Of a stretch of 64,000 nucleotides of DNA, positions 10,077-21,255 are shown one piece after another. The notes below the pieces were generated by a model that searched no databases, had not been told where the DNA came from, and was given only the letters and a program-made list of their open reading frames with translations. The stretch's first letter is position 1. Each line of letters starts with the position of its first letter. This DNA comes from Rusavskia elegans (lineage: Eukaryota > Ascomycota > Lecanoromycetes > Teloschistales > Teloschistaceae). Both the position numbers and the translations under genes were made by a program. The DNA lies in the NCBI GenBank assembly GCA_011316305.1, contig SAUG01000085.1, positions 248,001 through 312,000 on the forward strand, given 5' to 3'.

Positions 10077-12222
10077 TGCGCTTGCGGTCCGCGAAGGTCT
10101 GAGTGTCTTTGGCCTGCGATGTGGGACCAAGGTCAGTGACAACAAACGGAAAAGGTGATAAATAACAATCCCGCGGCGCAGAAACTCACTGGTATTTGAT
10201 TCGGGTGATGTATTAGATGGACGCTGTGCTGGAGGCCAGGCCTTGCAGGAGAAAGAGCTTAACAACAAGTAAGGTCGATAAGGATATGTTTCAGGTGGAG
10301 GAAAGAAAGCTGGATGAGGATCGTGTCTTCGAGAGGTGGGCTGCAGGAAGCGGGCCACTTCGGGAGTGGTGGCAGTGTTCAAATGGATGTGAGGTTGTCA
10401 ATAAATGCGAGTCATACAGCTCGCCCCAGAGGAAACGTCCAGCTGATTATGATTGACATACGATTGGAAGCATGGAGGGAGAATATGTTGCAGTGATGGA
10501 AAGGTGAGTGCCAAGTCGAGTTACAGTGAACGGGAAGCATTCATCAGTGGCGCCGTGACGCGCAAGCTTGTTTCCCCACTAGGTGCAGCCGCAACGCTTA
10601 TCACGAGCCTGTCGCTATCTCGGACCGAGATGGCCTCCGCCCCAAACCCCTTGTCTCGGAGGACGCTACCTTCCAAAGCGGGTTAGACAAGTTACGCGGA
10701 GCTTTTACAGCGAAGCGTCTAGGCGCCTAACGTACGTTTTAATGGTATTTTACTTCGCGTTACTATTTTAAAGTCGTCGTTTTTGGCTACAATCGTAATA
10801 TTCTAGATTTATTACAGGTAAAGATCTTACACGAAGTTCCAGGCGGGGCGCTACTATATATAGCAACTTTAGTCTGGAAAATCAAAACGATATTAAAGAT
10901 ATATAATCTTTTTAGATTTCCGACGAAAATTATCTAGATTAAATTAGCCGTCGAATCGGATTTCGAATCCGAATTAGTTAATCCGATCCGATTCGACCGG
11001 ATTTCGGATTCTAAATCGTAATCCGATTCGATCCGCTAAAATTAGATTTTAGCGCCAAGTTCTAGTAAGAAAGTATAAAGTTAGTATAACTTTTATACGA
11101 ATTTACTATAAAAATTCTAATTAATTAATCACGCTAGCTAGAGAAATTCTAATTCGATAAAATATATTATCTAAATATATTATCTTTAATAGAATAATAA
11201 AATAATATTAAATTAAATATATTATATAATCGGATCGGATCCGGATCGGATTGCTAAAATCGGATCGGATATTCGACGGTTCGACGAAAATCCGATTCGA
11301 TTTTGATAATCCGATCCGAATTCGACCTTTATATATTATATATTTGATATATTAATAATTTTATTATTTAATAAAGATAATATATCTAGATAATATATTT
11401 AATTTTACTACGGACTTTTTAACTAGCGTGGTTAATTAATTAGAATTTTTTTAGTAAATTCGTATAAAAGTTATACTAGCTTTATACTTTTATACTAGTG
11501 CTTCGCGTTTTTTCGGGTCGGGTCGGGTCGGGTTGGCTAACCCGGGTTCGAAACCCGACCCGACGGCCAGTCTAGGATTGCTTGCCTTTCCGGCTAGCGT
11601 CCGGTGGTCTGATCAACATGAGACAACCAAAACCCGATTGATTGATGTTCAAGTCACGTGAGATAATCTCTTGGCGCTTTACACATACCGATCATTTAAA
11701 GCTTGTTTTTTCTCTGGTACAATTAAGTTTTCATTGCCAAGCTTGATAGATCATCTATGTCTCACCTCATTAGGCAATATTGATGGGTGACATCAAGCCA
11801 TTCGTGATGATTGTTATACCATCTGCTACCATTACACAAAGTTGATGTCTGCTAATACAGCTATCATTGCCCTTCCGCCTATTGAACATACACAAAACCA
11901 CTCAGCAGATAAGGACGTGGAAAGCCTGCCGTGATAAACATTTACAACGAAGAGGGAGATAGAGTACAAATCTCCGTCGAAGCCGATGACTTCCCCAGTA
12001 TACACAGAGTCGACGATGCAGCTGCCGGTTCAAAAGACCTGCCATGTACACTCTACGACATAGGAGATCCATACCCACGCGAACATCTTGAAGAAGTAGC
12101 TTCGGACTTGTGTACAATACTGCGTACAAGCACGGTGAGATTGTGGAACAGAGGCTCAAGAATAATCTTGATGTGCTTGCCAGGATACAATCATGCAAAG
12201 AAGGAAATAAAATCAGACATCG
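10077..12222. other. Intergenic region with AT-rich, repeat-like block
   Basis: 10077-10690 is ordinary DNA upstream of the CYSTM gene. From about 10690 to 11530 the sequence becomes strongly AT- and TpA-rich, with scattered CGGATC/GATCCG motifs and a large inverted repeat (listed separately), then a GGGTC array at 11516-11535 facing its complement. 11580-12222 returns to normal composition and is the 3' flank of the DUF7896-like gene; an antisense ORF at 11931-12272 looks like chance. Confidence 0.6.
11052..11506. repeat. Foldback (long inverted repeat) element, RIP-like composition
   Basis: Left arm about 11052-11228 and right arm about 11330-11506 are inverted copies. Both contain AGTATAACTTTTATACGAAT read inward, then TTCTAATTAATTAA, CACGCTAG and TAATATATTATCT-like blocks in the same order. 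The arms differ at many transition positions and small indels. The centre and left flank carry tandem CGGATC/GATCCG units. No coding sequence. It looks like a non-autonomous foldback or MITE-like transposon eroded by RIP; I could not settle a target duplication. Confidence 0.75.
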
Positions 12223-14242
12223 TTAGAACCCTGGGTTCTGATAACCTTCATAGAAACTCGAATGCTCGATAAAGGGGGACATTTGAAAAGGGAGATCGGA
12301 GTTGACGTTCGTGTCGAGTGACAAGTCAAGCATCTTTGCCTTGTCACTGTCTTTTAACGCGCGCGTCGGCTGAGCGGGATACAGAGAGTCGTCATGGTCA
12401 CTTAGCTGTGTTGCTGGCGCCGACAGTGCGAGGCTGGGCGGATAGAGCGCATTGTTGCTCGTCGACAGGGGAAGGTTGGGGATGGAGATCGGACTCGTGC
12501 CGAAGTCGTGTCGAACAATCGGGAGGCTCCGCGAAATTGGCGGAACCTGCTGGAGATTGATTGGAACGGTGAGTGTACTGGTCTCCTCGGCCGTCATATC
12601 CTCGTCATCGTCGTCTTCGTCGTTGTACGGCTGTGACTCCTGCGGCACGTACTCGAGGATTTCTTGCATCCACATTTTGCAGTAATGCATCGGCGGCCAC
12701 TCGCCTCCGCTGGACCCTCCCCTTTTGATCTTCTCTTCCTCGGGCGTATCACCCTTGCGACCTTTGGGTTTTGGGTTAAAGTGGGCCCTCCGAAGATGGG
12801 CGGCGGCGTTGTAATAGGCATTGTACCTCTTGCCTCGAACGCATGCTTTGCATCTTGACAAGTACTGCTTCTCGGGAGATTGATCGACGCACATCCAGAC
12901 CGTGCGGGTCAGGCTATGAGCTTTGTTGATGTGCCGCCCTAGCTCATGTTCGCCGCGATATCCATTGGGTCTCTGGTTGCAGTGGGGACACATGATCTTC
13001 TCATGCTGTGGCCGAACGTACGGCGCTTTGGCAATGGAGACTTTATCTTTGACCGAACCGTCAGCTGATTTGACCCGGATCATCCGATGTTCCGAGGAGA
13101 CACTTCGTGATAACGGTGTGCTATGGGTTTCGGGTTTCGCCTTGAGCTGTCGTGTGGGCTGAGTGATTGGTGGCGTACGAGAAAAGGGCGATGATTGTGA
13201 CGAGAAATCCGGACTTGCCGAAGCTGTCCGTTGTTTGGTTGACATGGGCGTAATGGTGGATGATGCTGATCTTGACGGAACAGTCAGAGATGAATGGGAT
13301 ACACCACCCCCAGTGAAGTCAAGTAGGTGAGCGTCGTTGAAGAATGGAAGGTTATCGTCAGCCTGCACAGAGGGCTGGTTGTTCTGTCCCTGGGAGTCGA
13401 AGCTTGAGCTAGCGTTGGAGGCTTGAGACTTCAATTTCAACATGTCCAGTCCATCACACACAGAATTGCCCGTGTGGCTAGCCTGTCGGCTCATGCCGGT
13501 GCTAGTCATGGGAGTTGGATTCGTCGAGTCACTGGCTGTTCTTGCGGTGGGTGAATATGAAAAGGTGGGCGAGGTTCCGTAAGGGCTGTATTGGATTGGG
13601 GAAAGCGACATGGGCTTGGTTGCTGGGTGAGCTTGCTGTGCCCGTGGTCGGGTTGGAGATAATTGCGAATCATTCCTGGTGTAGTAGTCCTTGGGATCAT
13701 TGTACTCGGTGACGGGGATGTTGATGGGAAAGCGGCCACTCGAAGTGCGTCGGGCTTTGTTGATGGCGTAGTTGCTGAACGGCTCGTCGTCGTTGAATGA
13801 GTGGGCGTTGAGGTTCAGAGGAGGGACAGAGCTTCCGGTGCTGGAGAATGGGGAAGGGCCCAGACGAGAATCGTTAGTACGCTTTCTGTTCATGGGAATT
13901 GAGTCATTAGATGGAACTTTGATTCGTTCGGGGTTCTGGGTTCCTCTGGCTTCCTGTACCAAGTGAGCTTGGGCCCCGACGAATGAGTGGTGCTGATCGT
14001 ACCGACTGTTCTCGTTTCATCGACGGGGCCGATGATGTTGGAACAGGTGGCTGTAGTATGGTAGCTTTGGCGGTGGTGTGGTCGATTTGCGGTGCGCCGA
14101 GAAGAGAGCGAATGTTGCCAGTCTCTGCGGACCATCTTCGCTGTAGCTCTTCCTCATCCAGCGAGGCATTGGACCTCCAGAACAGCTCCTTCTCCTGCTC
14201 GAAAACCTTCAACAACAAGGTCAGATTGGATTCAGCGGCCAT
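12223..14242 (-). CDS. DUF7896-like C2H2-type nuclear protein
   Basis: Two exons, 14242-14003 and 13953-12223, joined by a 49-nt intron (donor GTACGA, acceptor ACAG, branch-like CTCAC), give 656 aa. The N terminus ([19 protein letters not shown]) is a short helical region. A long Ser/Pro/Thr-rich disordered part follows to about residue 395. The core is a zinc-binding module: [20 protein letters not shown] with a following histidine, then [18 protein letters not shown] and HLRRAHF, matching the fungus-specific domain I know as DUF7896. A basic KPKGRKGD stretch, a [14 protein letters not shown] motif, and an acidic EDDDDEDM tract follow. It is probably a DNA-binding or chromatin regulator, but targets are unknown. 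The exact splice site is the least certain part. Confidence 0.82.
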
Positions 14243-16901
14243 GATGGACGAGGCTGAAGCGAATGGTTGAGGTGGTCGATAGTGTTGGCACTGGCGGTAC
14301 AGTCTTCTCGCAATGGATGGTGAAACTGAATTTGTAATCTATTATCAGCTCAAGCATACAAGACGAGGACGAACTGAACGAGGCGAAGAATAGGAGGAAG
14401 GAGCTGTGGTCGTGGATGGTTTTGAAGGCAAGCAGGACGAGGCTCCCATTGCGCGGTCAGTCGATGACTGCAATGCGTGTAACACATTGACCGGGCGACA
14501 TGCAGAGGAGCAGTAGCAGACAGGGAGCTGTACCGGCTTCGGTTCCCACAGGCTGCACTTTGCAGAAGGCAAACAAGAATGAAGCGACGAATGGAGAGAC
14601 GAGGCTGTTCCGCCGTGTTGGTAAGTACGGAGTACTGACTCTGTTGTAAGGTACCGGTCAGGGACCGAAGATGCATTCATTTGGGGCGTATGGTAGCCGA
14701 GTTGAGGCCTTACCCGGAAAGGATAAGCGTGGCACGTTTCGCTCGCCTTGGCCGGCACGTGCCGACAACTGCAACTGTACCCGAATTACTACCCTCCTAC
14801 GGAGTCCCTACCAGAAAGTAAGTAAGGTACCGTACTGGTCGGCGACATCGACATTTCCAAGAAACATTATTAGCCGGCGCCGTGAAGAATTAGAATGCAA
14901 GAAACCACCCACACCCACAGGAAAATCCACCCCACTACGACTTTGACCGGTCGATCTTCCGGACTCCAGTTGACCAACCTGCTTACCCCTAATAAATCCT
15001 GCAGCTTACTGCATCCATAGCGCATGCATACCGGACCAACCATCTTCAGCACTTGGGGACGCCCAATCCTAGTGTATAATCCGCCTGCGACCGGTCAAAA
15101 ATGATTTTATTCCATTCGTCACACACCACACCTGCGCCGTTCTCATCTCACCAGATCTCAAGCTTCGCCTTGGACAATCTCGCCTTCTCCCCCACTGCAA
15201 ACCCTTGCTGGAGTCTGGACATATCCCCCATCAGAATATCTCCACAACGGGCCGGACTCGACATCTGACGCTTTAGGCAGCAAGGCAACGACCGACTGCT
15301 TCTCCTGAGTTGTCGACTGGGAAATACCCATTCCCACCTACGCGCAGAGACATGGTACAGAGTAATGTCTTCTCCTACACACCCCATTATTGTTATTTTT
15401 CAGTCTTGTCATACTACTGTCTTCCCAGTCTTCGACAAAAGAATGACTGTTTTGCACCTCCCCTACCTTTGCTATCCCGAATGTGTATCATCGCGCACCT
15501 GCGCTACCTGGTCTTCATATCCGATGCATGATTGGCTCCTTGGTTGCCTTTTGGCCGTGGCCTATCAGAGCCTTTCCGTATTCCAATGTGTTAGTCTCTT
15601 CAGCGGACTACCGTCCGACTTCGAAATGCCGCAAGTCAAGCCAGAAAGACCCCTCTTCTTCATTGGCTGATTGGATCGAAATCCTCATTCGCTATGTTTG
15701 CCTTTGCTAGGTAAAGTTGCTGCATATTTCAGCCATTGTGCGGGACCTCGCGGCCGACAGCCCGTCAAAGAGAGAGGTGTGCCAGCTCATCATCTACGGC
15801 AGCTTCCGAGCTTTCGAGAACTGCACTGCCCTTCACGTCGAAACCAAAAGGTGTCCAGGTTATGAATGTCAGCTATCGAAGCGCAAATTGATCCCGACTT
15901 TTTTGATTTGCGAAATCCCTGACCCACAGCATGATGAGAAAAGGGACAGCGTCGACAGGAGGTTGCCAATTCCGTCGATACTACGACTATCTGCATCAGC
16001 CATGGTATGCACATCAACCCCACAGTCAAACGCTTTTGCAGCCAGTCCGCTAGCAAAAGACTTATGCACAGCGTCCCTTAGCCTAAGATCTCCTTTTCGG
16101 CATGGGCATCACGAGCTTGAAGCTGGGGTTTCTGCTGCCCCGCGTAGAAGGGACCTTGCCATCCCATCATCGAATTAGAGTGTCCATCTTGACTGGACGA
16201 AAGACAGTCCTGAACACCATCGCGGCAAGCTAAAAAGCTATATTATGCAAGTCATGCTGGAATCCTTTCCCTGCCAAGATCTATATCTGGCAGGTGCATC
16301 TCCGGGAGGACACCATTCTGAACGCTCATGAGAAGACCAGCCCATGTTCTACTCAAGCTGACTAGATCTGAGATGCAGTCGGCGTCTATGGGACGGTCCT
16401 GCCCTCATCGTTCCTCGCCTTCGATACCTACCATCAACTATTAAGCGAAATGAGGCACACTGGTAGGTCCTCGAATTCAATAGTTGTACATGAAGCTATT
16501 TTCTGTTTCTTCTCTTGGGTCACCGGTGGATTATTTTGTACCATTCGCGATCTACTGACCAGGCTCCTAGAACCTCGGTGGGTAGTCCCATTGTGTGCTT
16601 CGAGATGGAGATGGCTGTCTATAAAGAGCCCGTCCTCGACCAGATTCAATTGCACTCGCAAGCCTCGACAGTTTGTCCACCTTCTCGAGCAAGCCGGATT
16701 TGGATAGTAGTCTACACGTGAATTCGATCGTCCAATTCACAAGACACTATCCAATTGGCTGCCAATAACCATCCTCGCTTCTTCATCCAACCCTCAGACA
16801 ACATTCCATACAGATCTACAGGCAGCTCATACCACGCGAAGCTGCTATTGCAAGCATTGCCATCCTTCCAGATTTCCCCAACTTTTTCACAGCGGACCAC
16901 T
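14243..16901. other. Long intergenic region upstream of two genes
   Basis: About 2.7 kb between divergently oriented genes. Several ORFs of 60-150 codons exist (longest at 15717-16178) but none has recognisable motifs, consistent coding composition or plausible exon partners. A pyrimidine-rich tract at 15120-15480 may be the leader of an unrecognised transcript. I can support no gene. Confidence 0.5.
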
Positions 16902-18833
16902 ATGTGGAAAGCTCTTGCCGCTGTCTTGGTGGCATCAGTGCCATTTGTTGCCTCGCAGATCGACCGCACAGGATGGAACATCACTGTCGACAGCTTCCAG
17001 ACTGGCACCGGCAACGAGGCTGCGAATGCCCTTGATGGAAACACCGGGACAATCTGGCATACACAATGGATGCCTACCAATGCGGCTTTACCTCATACTA
17101 TCACCCTTGATATGAAGAAAGTGTACAATGTGAATGGTCTGACCTATCTACCGCGGCAGGATGGCAACAGCAATGGAAACATTGGCCAGCATTCTATCCA
17201 GATCAGTACAGATGGAACCACGTGGACCGAGACTGCAAAGGGGACTTATCTTGATGATAGCTCGCTCAAAAGTACACCATTCACGACCATACCAGCTCGA
17301 TATGTGCGCATCATTGCACAAACCGAAGCCGGCAATCGCGGCCCTTGGACAAGTGCGGCAGAGATCAATGTACTAGCAGCAGCTACCTACGCGAAGCCGC
17401 CGACTAACCTAGGAATTTGGGGGGCCACCATAGACTTTCCTATCGTACCTGCTGCTGCAGCGGTCCTTACCAACGGAAAAGTCCTCCTTTGGTCGTCATG
17501 GAAGCCGCTCGATTTTGGTGGAGGTGCTGGTAGCGGGAAGACCGAGACTGCCATCTACGATCCGGCAAGCGGCACGGTATCTCGAAGAACTGTGACCGAG
17601 ACTCAACACGACATGTTCTGTCCAGGCTTATCCCTTGATGCTTCAGGCCGCCCCTTTGTTACTGGTGGTAACGATGCTGCGAAACTCAGTATCTATGATG
17701 GAACCAACTGGATCGCCGGCCCCAACATGAAGATTCAACGAGGTTACCAATCATCAGCGACCTTGTCTGATGGTAGAATTTTCACTATTGGTGGATCCTG
17801 GAGCGGCGGGGAAGGAAACAAGAATGGTGAGGTGTGGAGTCCGGCGTCGAACACCTGGTCACTGCTCCCTGGCTGCCCTGTGGCACCAATGTTGACAGCA
17901 GACGCTCGAGGAGTCTATCGGTCAGACAACCATGGCTGGCTCTTTGGCTGGAAAAGCGGCTCGGTCTTCCAAGCAGGTCCCAGCAAAGCCATGAACTGGT
18001 ATACAACCGTCGGCACCGGAGGACAGAAAACAGCTGGACTGCGAGGGACTGATCCTGACGCCATGAACGGTAATGCCATCATGTATGACGCCGTCAACGG
18101 CAAAATTCTCACGGTAGGCGGCGCCCCCAATTACCAGGATAATCAAGCAACGGGCAACGCACGCATTGTGACTATCGGTGCTCCCGGCACAACGGCAAGT
18201 GTAGCGGCCATTGGCAACATGGCTTATGCACGTGCCTTCCACAACAGCGTGGTGATGCCCGACGGCAAAGTTCTCGTTGTCGGTGGCGAATCCTACCCCG
18301 TCCCTTTCTCCGATAATACGGCGACCAACATTCCCGAGCTCTTCAACCCAGCGACCTCCTCCTTCATGTCCGTGAATCCTATCTCTGTCCCACGCACCTA
18401 CCATAGCTGGGCGCTGCTTTTGCCAGATGCCACTATCATCAGTGGTGGTGGAGGTCTCTGCGGTGCTTGCGCTACTAATCATCCCAACGCGCAGATCTAC
18501 AGCCCTGCATACCTTTTTAATCCCGATGGCACCAAGGCAGCAAGACCCATGATCAACTCCATGAGCTCCGCGAATGTCGCAGTTGGAACCAAGATCACGG
18601 TGTCGATGAATAGAGCGGTGACGAGTTTCTCGCTTGTTCGCTATGGATCGGGTACCCATAGTGTCAACACGGATCAAAGACGGATCCCCTTGCAACCGAC
18701 GGCATCTGGTCTGACGTATACCGTGACGGTCCCTAGTGATCCCGGAGTCGCTTTGCCGGGTTCGTGGATGTTATTCGCTATGGACTCAGCGGGTGTGCCT
18801 AGTGTTGCGAAGACGATCATTGTCAGGGCTTGA
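16902..18833 (+). CDS. Secreted galactose oxidase (CAZy AA5_2) with CBM32/F5-8C domain
   Basis: Copper-radical enzyme that oxidises the C6 hydroxyl of galactose and galactosides to the aldehyde, making hydrogen peroxide outside the cell. Intronless, 643 aa from the ATG at 16902; the frame stays open for 49 codons upstream, but only this start gives a signal peptide (MWKALAAVLVASVPFVASQ). Residues about 20-157 form an F5/8-type C galactose-binding domain, 170-540 the seven-blade kelch propeller, 545-643 the C-terminal DUF1929 domain. Active-site residues are all present: Cys240 (HDMFC) and Tyr282 (RGYQSS) for the thioether cofactor, stacking Trp300 (GGSW), axial Tyr500, copper ligands His501 (TYHS) and His586 (GTHSVN). 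Substrate residues equivalent to Fusarium Phe194, Arg330, Gln406 and Phe464 also match (Phe205, Arg340, Gln412, Phe469). True galactose oxidase rather than a glyoxal-oxidase relative. Confidence 0.96.
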   Translation: MWKALAAVLVASVPFVASQIDRTGWNITVDSFQTGTGNEAANALDGNTGTIWHTQWMPTNAALPHTITLDMKKVYNVNGLTYLPRQDGNSNGNIGQHSIQISTDGTTWTETAKGTYLDDSSLKSTPFTTIPARYVRIIAQTEAGNRGPWTSAAEINVLAAATYAKPPTNLGIWGATIDFPIVPAAAAVLTNGKVLLWSSWKPLDFGGGAGSGKTETAIYDPASGTVSRRTVTETQHDMFCPGLSLDASGRPFVTGGNDAAKLSIYDGTNWIAGPNMKIQRGYQSSATLSDGRIFTIGGSWSGGEGNKNGEVWSPASNTWSLLPGCPVAPMLTADARGVYRSDNHGWLFGWKSGSVFQAGPSKAMNWYTTVGTGGQKTAGLRGTDPDAMNGNAIMYDAVNGKILTVGGAPNYQDNQATGNARIVTIGAPGTTASVAAIGNMAYARAFHNSVVMPDGKVLVVGGESYPVPFSDNTATNIPELFNPATSSFMSVNPISVPRTYHSWALLLPDATIISGGGGLCGACATNHPNAQIYSPAYLFNPDGTKAARPMINSMSSANVAVGTKITVSMNRAVTSFSLVRYGSGTHSVNTDQRRIPLQPTASGLTYTVTVPSDPGVALPGSWMLFAMDSAGVPSVAKTIIVRA

Positions 18834-19236
18834 CCGTATGATTCATGATATGGGAGTATGGTTCAGGTTGAAAATTTGTAATACTTATAAGTCTCTCTAT
18901 ATTTCAATCTCAACGTTAATCTCACTCGGCTTTAGTGTGTATAGCCACTGTCATAACACATCGTAATCCCTCTTCGTTGTGAGAGAGTAGCTGCTACCCA
19001 AACCCGATGGGTGCCGTGCACTTAGTCAACTGCGTGAATCGAGGAGCTCTACAGGCAATTTCACCAGCGACCTTATCGATACCATTCTGTATACTTGGTT
19101 CGTATGGTAAGAGCAATACGGCTAAGGAGACTGCCCCAAAATCAGCCTACGCATAGAATCTCGGATGCGTTTTCGCGCTTTGCACTACAACGCTTCTTGT
19201 AGTATATACGCCTGCGGTATATAGAATGACCCTTTC
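18834..19236. other. Intergenic, nothing recognised
   Basis: 3' flank of the galactose oxidase gene; no gene or repeat seen in these 403 bp. Confidence 0.5.
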
Positions 19237-20368
19237 CTACTTGTAGTTCACTCTACACAGCAATACGAAGAGATACTGAAATTTACCAAAAGGGAAGGAA
19301 CTACACAATCCTGAAAGAAAAAAGATCACCTTGATCCCAATCGAATACACAAAATGTCCAACGCAACCCTCACCATGATCCTGCTCTTCCTTTATTTCCA
19401 ATACCTCAACCGCCGTCTCCCGCCGCAACAACAACCACCATAATTCACCGCGCCTCACCCCGCCCCTTCCCCCAGCCTTAAATTGCCCAACTGCGAAATA
19501 CTCGCCGCCCAGAAAAGCAACAGCATCCCGCGCATCAAACCCTAACATCTCATACGCAACGCATGGATCTGGAACTTGCGCCATTAAATTTTTTTTCCCG
19601 CCAGACGCACCGGTGCCGAGTGAGAGGGGATATGAGGGTGTGCTGAGAGAGCTTTTGGAGAGGTGTGCGAGGCTGTCGAGGTGGGATAAGGGGGGTATTA
19701 ATGTGGGACTATGGCTGGGGTTTGGGCGTCAGGGGACAGGGGTGGTGGAGGGGGGGATGAGCTGGATTTTGGGGCTTTGGAGGTTGGGGTTGTAGGTTTG
19801 GGTGGGTGGATTGATGGTGAGGGTTTTGTGGAGGGGAGGGAGGGGAGGGGAATGTGGTGGGGAGATAGGGTGGTGAATTCTGCGTATTAATATGTTCCCG
19901 AAAGCGCTATTGTTGTGGAGCCTTTTGAGGTCCATGAGGTGTGTGAAATGTTGCGTATGATATTCGGACGTGAAGCCGAAGTGGTCTATACTGCAGATCA
20001 ATACTATCCTGCGTAACACTGCCTGTTCCGATGTCAAAACTATTCGGGATTTCCTCCGCACACTCTGGACGAATTATCGAGGCCACCAGATTGATCTTGT
20101 ACCGGCTTCCATCACCACCAACATCGCTGTAGATCTTGTCTGAGATGTGGAAAAGCACCTCGCGCAGCAATATTCCGATAAGTCCTCGTATTGAGAGATG
20201 TCGTGCCTTTTCTATACCGTGCAGTGTGTCCATCATGGACAAGATCCCCTTCACGCTTTGCGCAGAAGGCGCAGACCAGCGATTCAGTTTTAAGATGTAT
20301 GACGTGGCCGAAGAGAGCATGCTGCCAACATACATACTGTTGAACAGCGTGCAAGAGGTGATAATCAC
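19237..20368 (-). pseudogene. Broken gene of unknown function (frameshift plus in-frame stop)
   Basis: Protein-like sequence runs through this minus-strand interval but not in one frame. From 20368: LFNSMYVGSMLSSATSYILK, GDGSRYKINLVASIIRPE, IDLQYRPLRLHVRISY. The frame then moves, within about 19930-20000, to HFTHLMDLKRLHNN and SAFGNILIRRI. A TGA at 19729-19731 interrupts that second frame, which continues as HLDSLAHLSKSSLS, MAQVPDPCVAYEMLGFDARD and GVRRGELWWLLLRRE. I recognise no domain. The pieces read in order like one polypeptide of about 370 aa with a proline-rich linker, so either the gene is decaying or I have missed introns; no GT..AG pair I tried repaired the first break. Product unknown. 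Confidence 0.45.
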
Positions 20369-21255
20369 CGTTACATGCGCTTTTCTACAAGACTGATTAT
20401 TCGGGCAACCGTAGAGAGATACAACACGGGCTCAGAGAAAAAGAACAAGATGGCGAGGGGAACATTCCAAGATGACAGATTGGTTATTCTCGAGGGGGTT
20501 TCTGATCTGTATATGATGCCCATAGGAAGTAAGCCAGGAACCGCTCGCAGAAGATGATTTGCTCCGTGGGATTTGCGGTATGGAGCGCGGCCGCGAGGAT
20601 TCTCTTGTGGCTTGTACTTACCGATCCCTGGTAACTTGGAATGTGCTCGAGCATGACCTCAACCGTGATACGATGACATGAAAAGGACGGCTTCCACGAT
20701 CAAGACAAGCATGGAGGTCTTGATTTCCAAACCTCACTCCAACACTGTACCCAAGGGGAATGATACTATATTAGGGGAGCTGATCGGTCGAACCTAACGC
20801 TTGTACTTGGGGCGATAAAGCCTCGATCTAGCTGCGGAAGAATCCCTGAGTCCCACAGGAAGAACTTTCCTTGGAAAGATATGGAATATATCATCATGAT
20901 GCAAAGTAAGCTGGAGGAGAGTGTTACAACTCTACCTACCTACGTTTTTCGATCTGTAGCCGGAATCGTTAGTCGTTCGAAGGTGAGGAGGTAGGGTAAA
21001 AGGAGGCTGAAAGGGGCTCCGCGGCAAATCGCTTTGCGGAATGATTGCCGCTGTTTACATGGCAACCACCACCGGCGCCGCTATGCGATCCATCCTTCGA
21101 GACTATTCACGACAACCCAATGATTGACCTATTGCTTGTATTTGCTGTTACTTCCTTCTTTGGCCTGGCAATATCGCTATAGCTGGATGCGAAATCGTCA
21201 ATGCAACACCTCGTTATGTCAGACACGCGACGAAGGTGACCACAACTAGGCCGTC
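20369..21255. other. Promoter side of MPS1, no gene seen
   Basis: About 890 bp upstream of the MPS1 start. Upstream coding or control sequence of the broken minus-strand gene may extend into the first 150 bp. Otherwise I see no motif I can support. Confidence 0.45.

Noticed and set aside
15717..16178. 153-codon plus-strand ORF in the long spacer before galactose oxidase
   Set aside because: No recognisable motif, no plausible exon partners and an overlapping ORF on the other strand of similar quality.
17922..18695. 257-codon ORF antisense to the galactose oxidase gene
   Set aside because: It lies wholly inside a strongly conserved gene on the other strand, has no motif and a His/Arg-rich composition expected of an antisense shadow.
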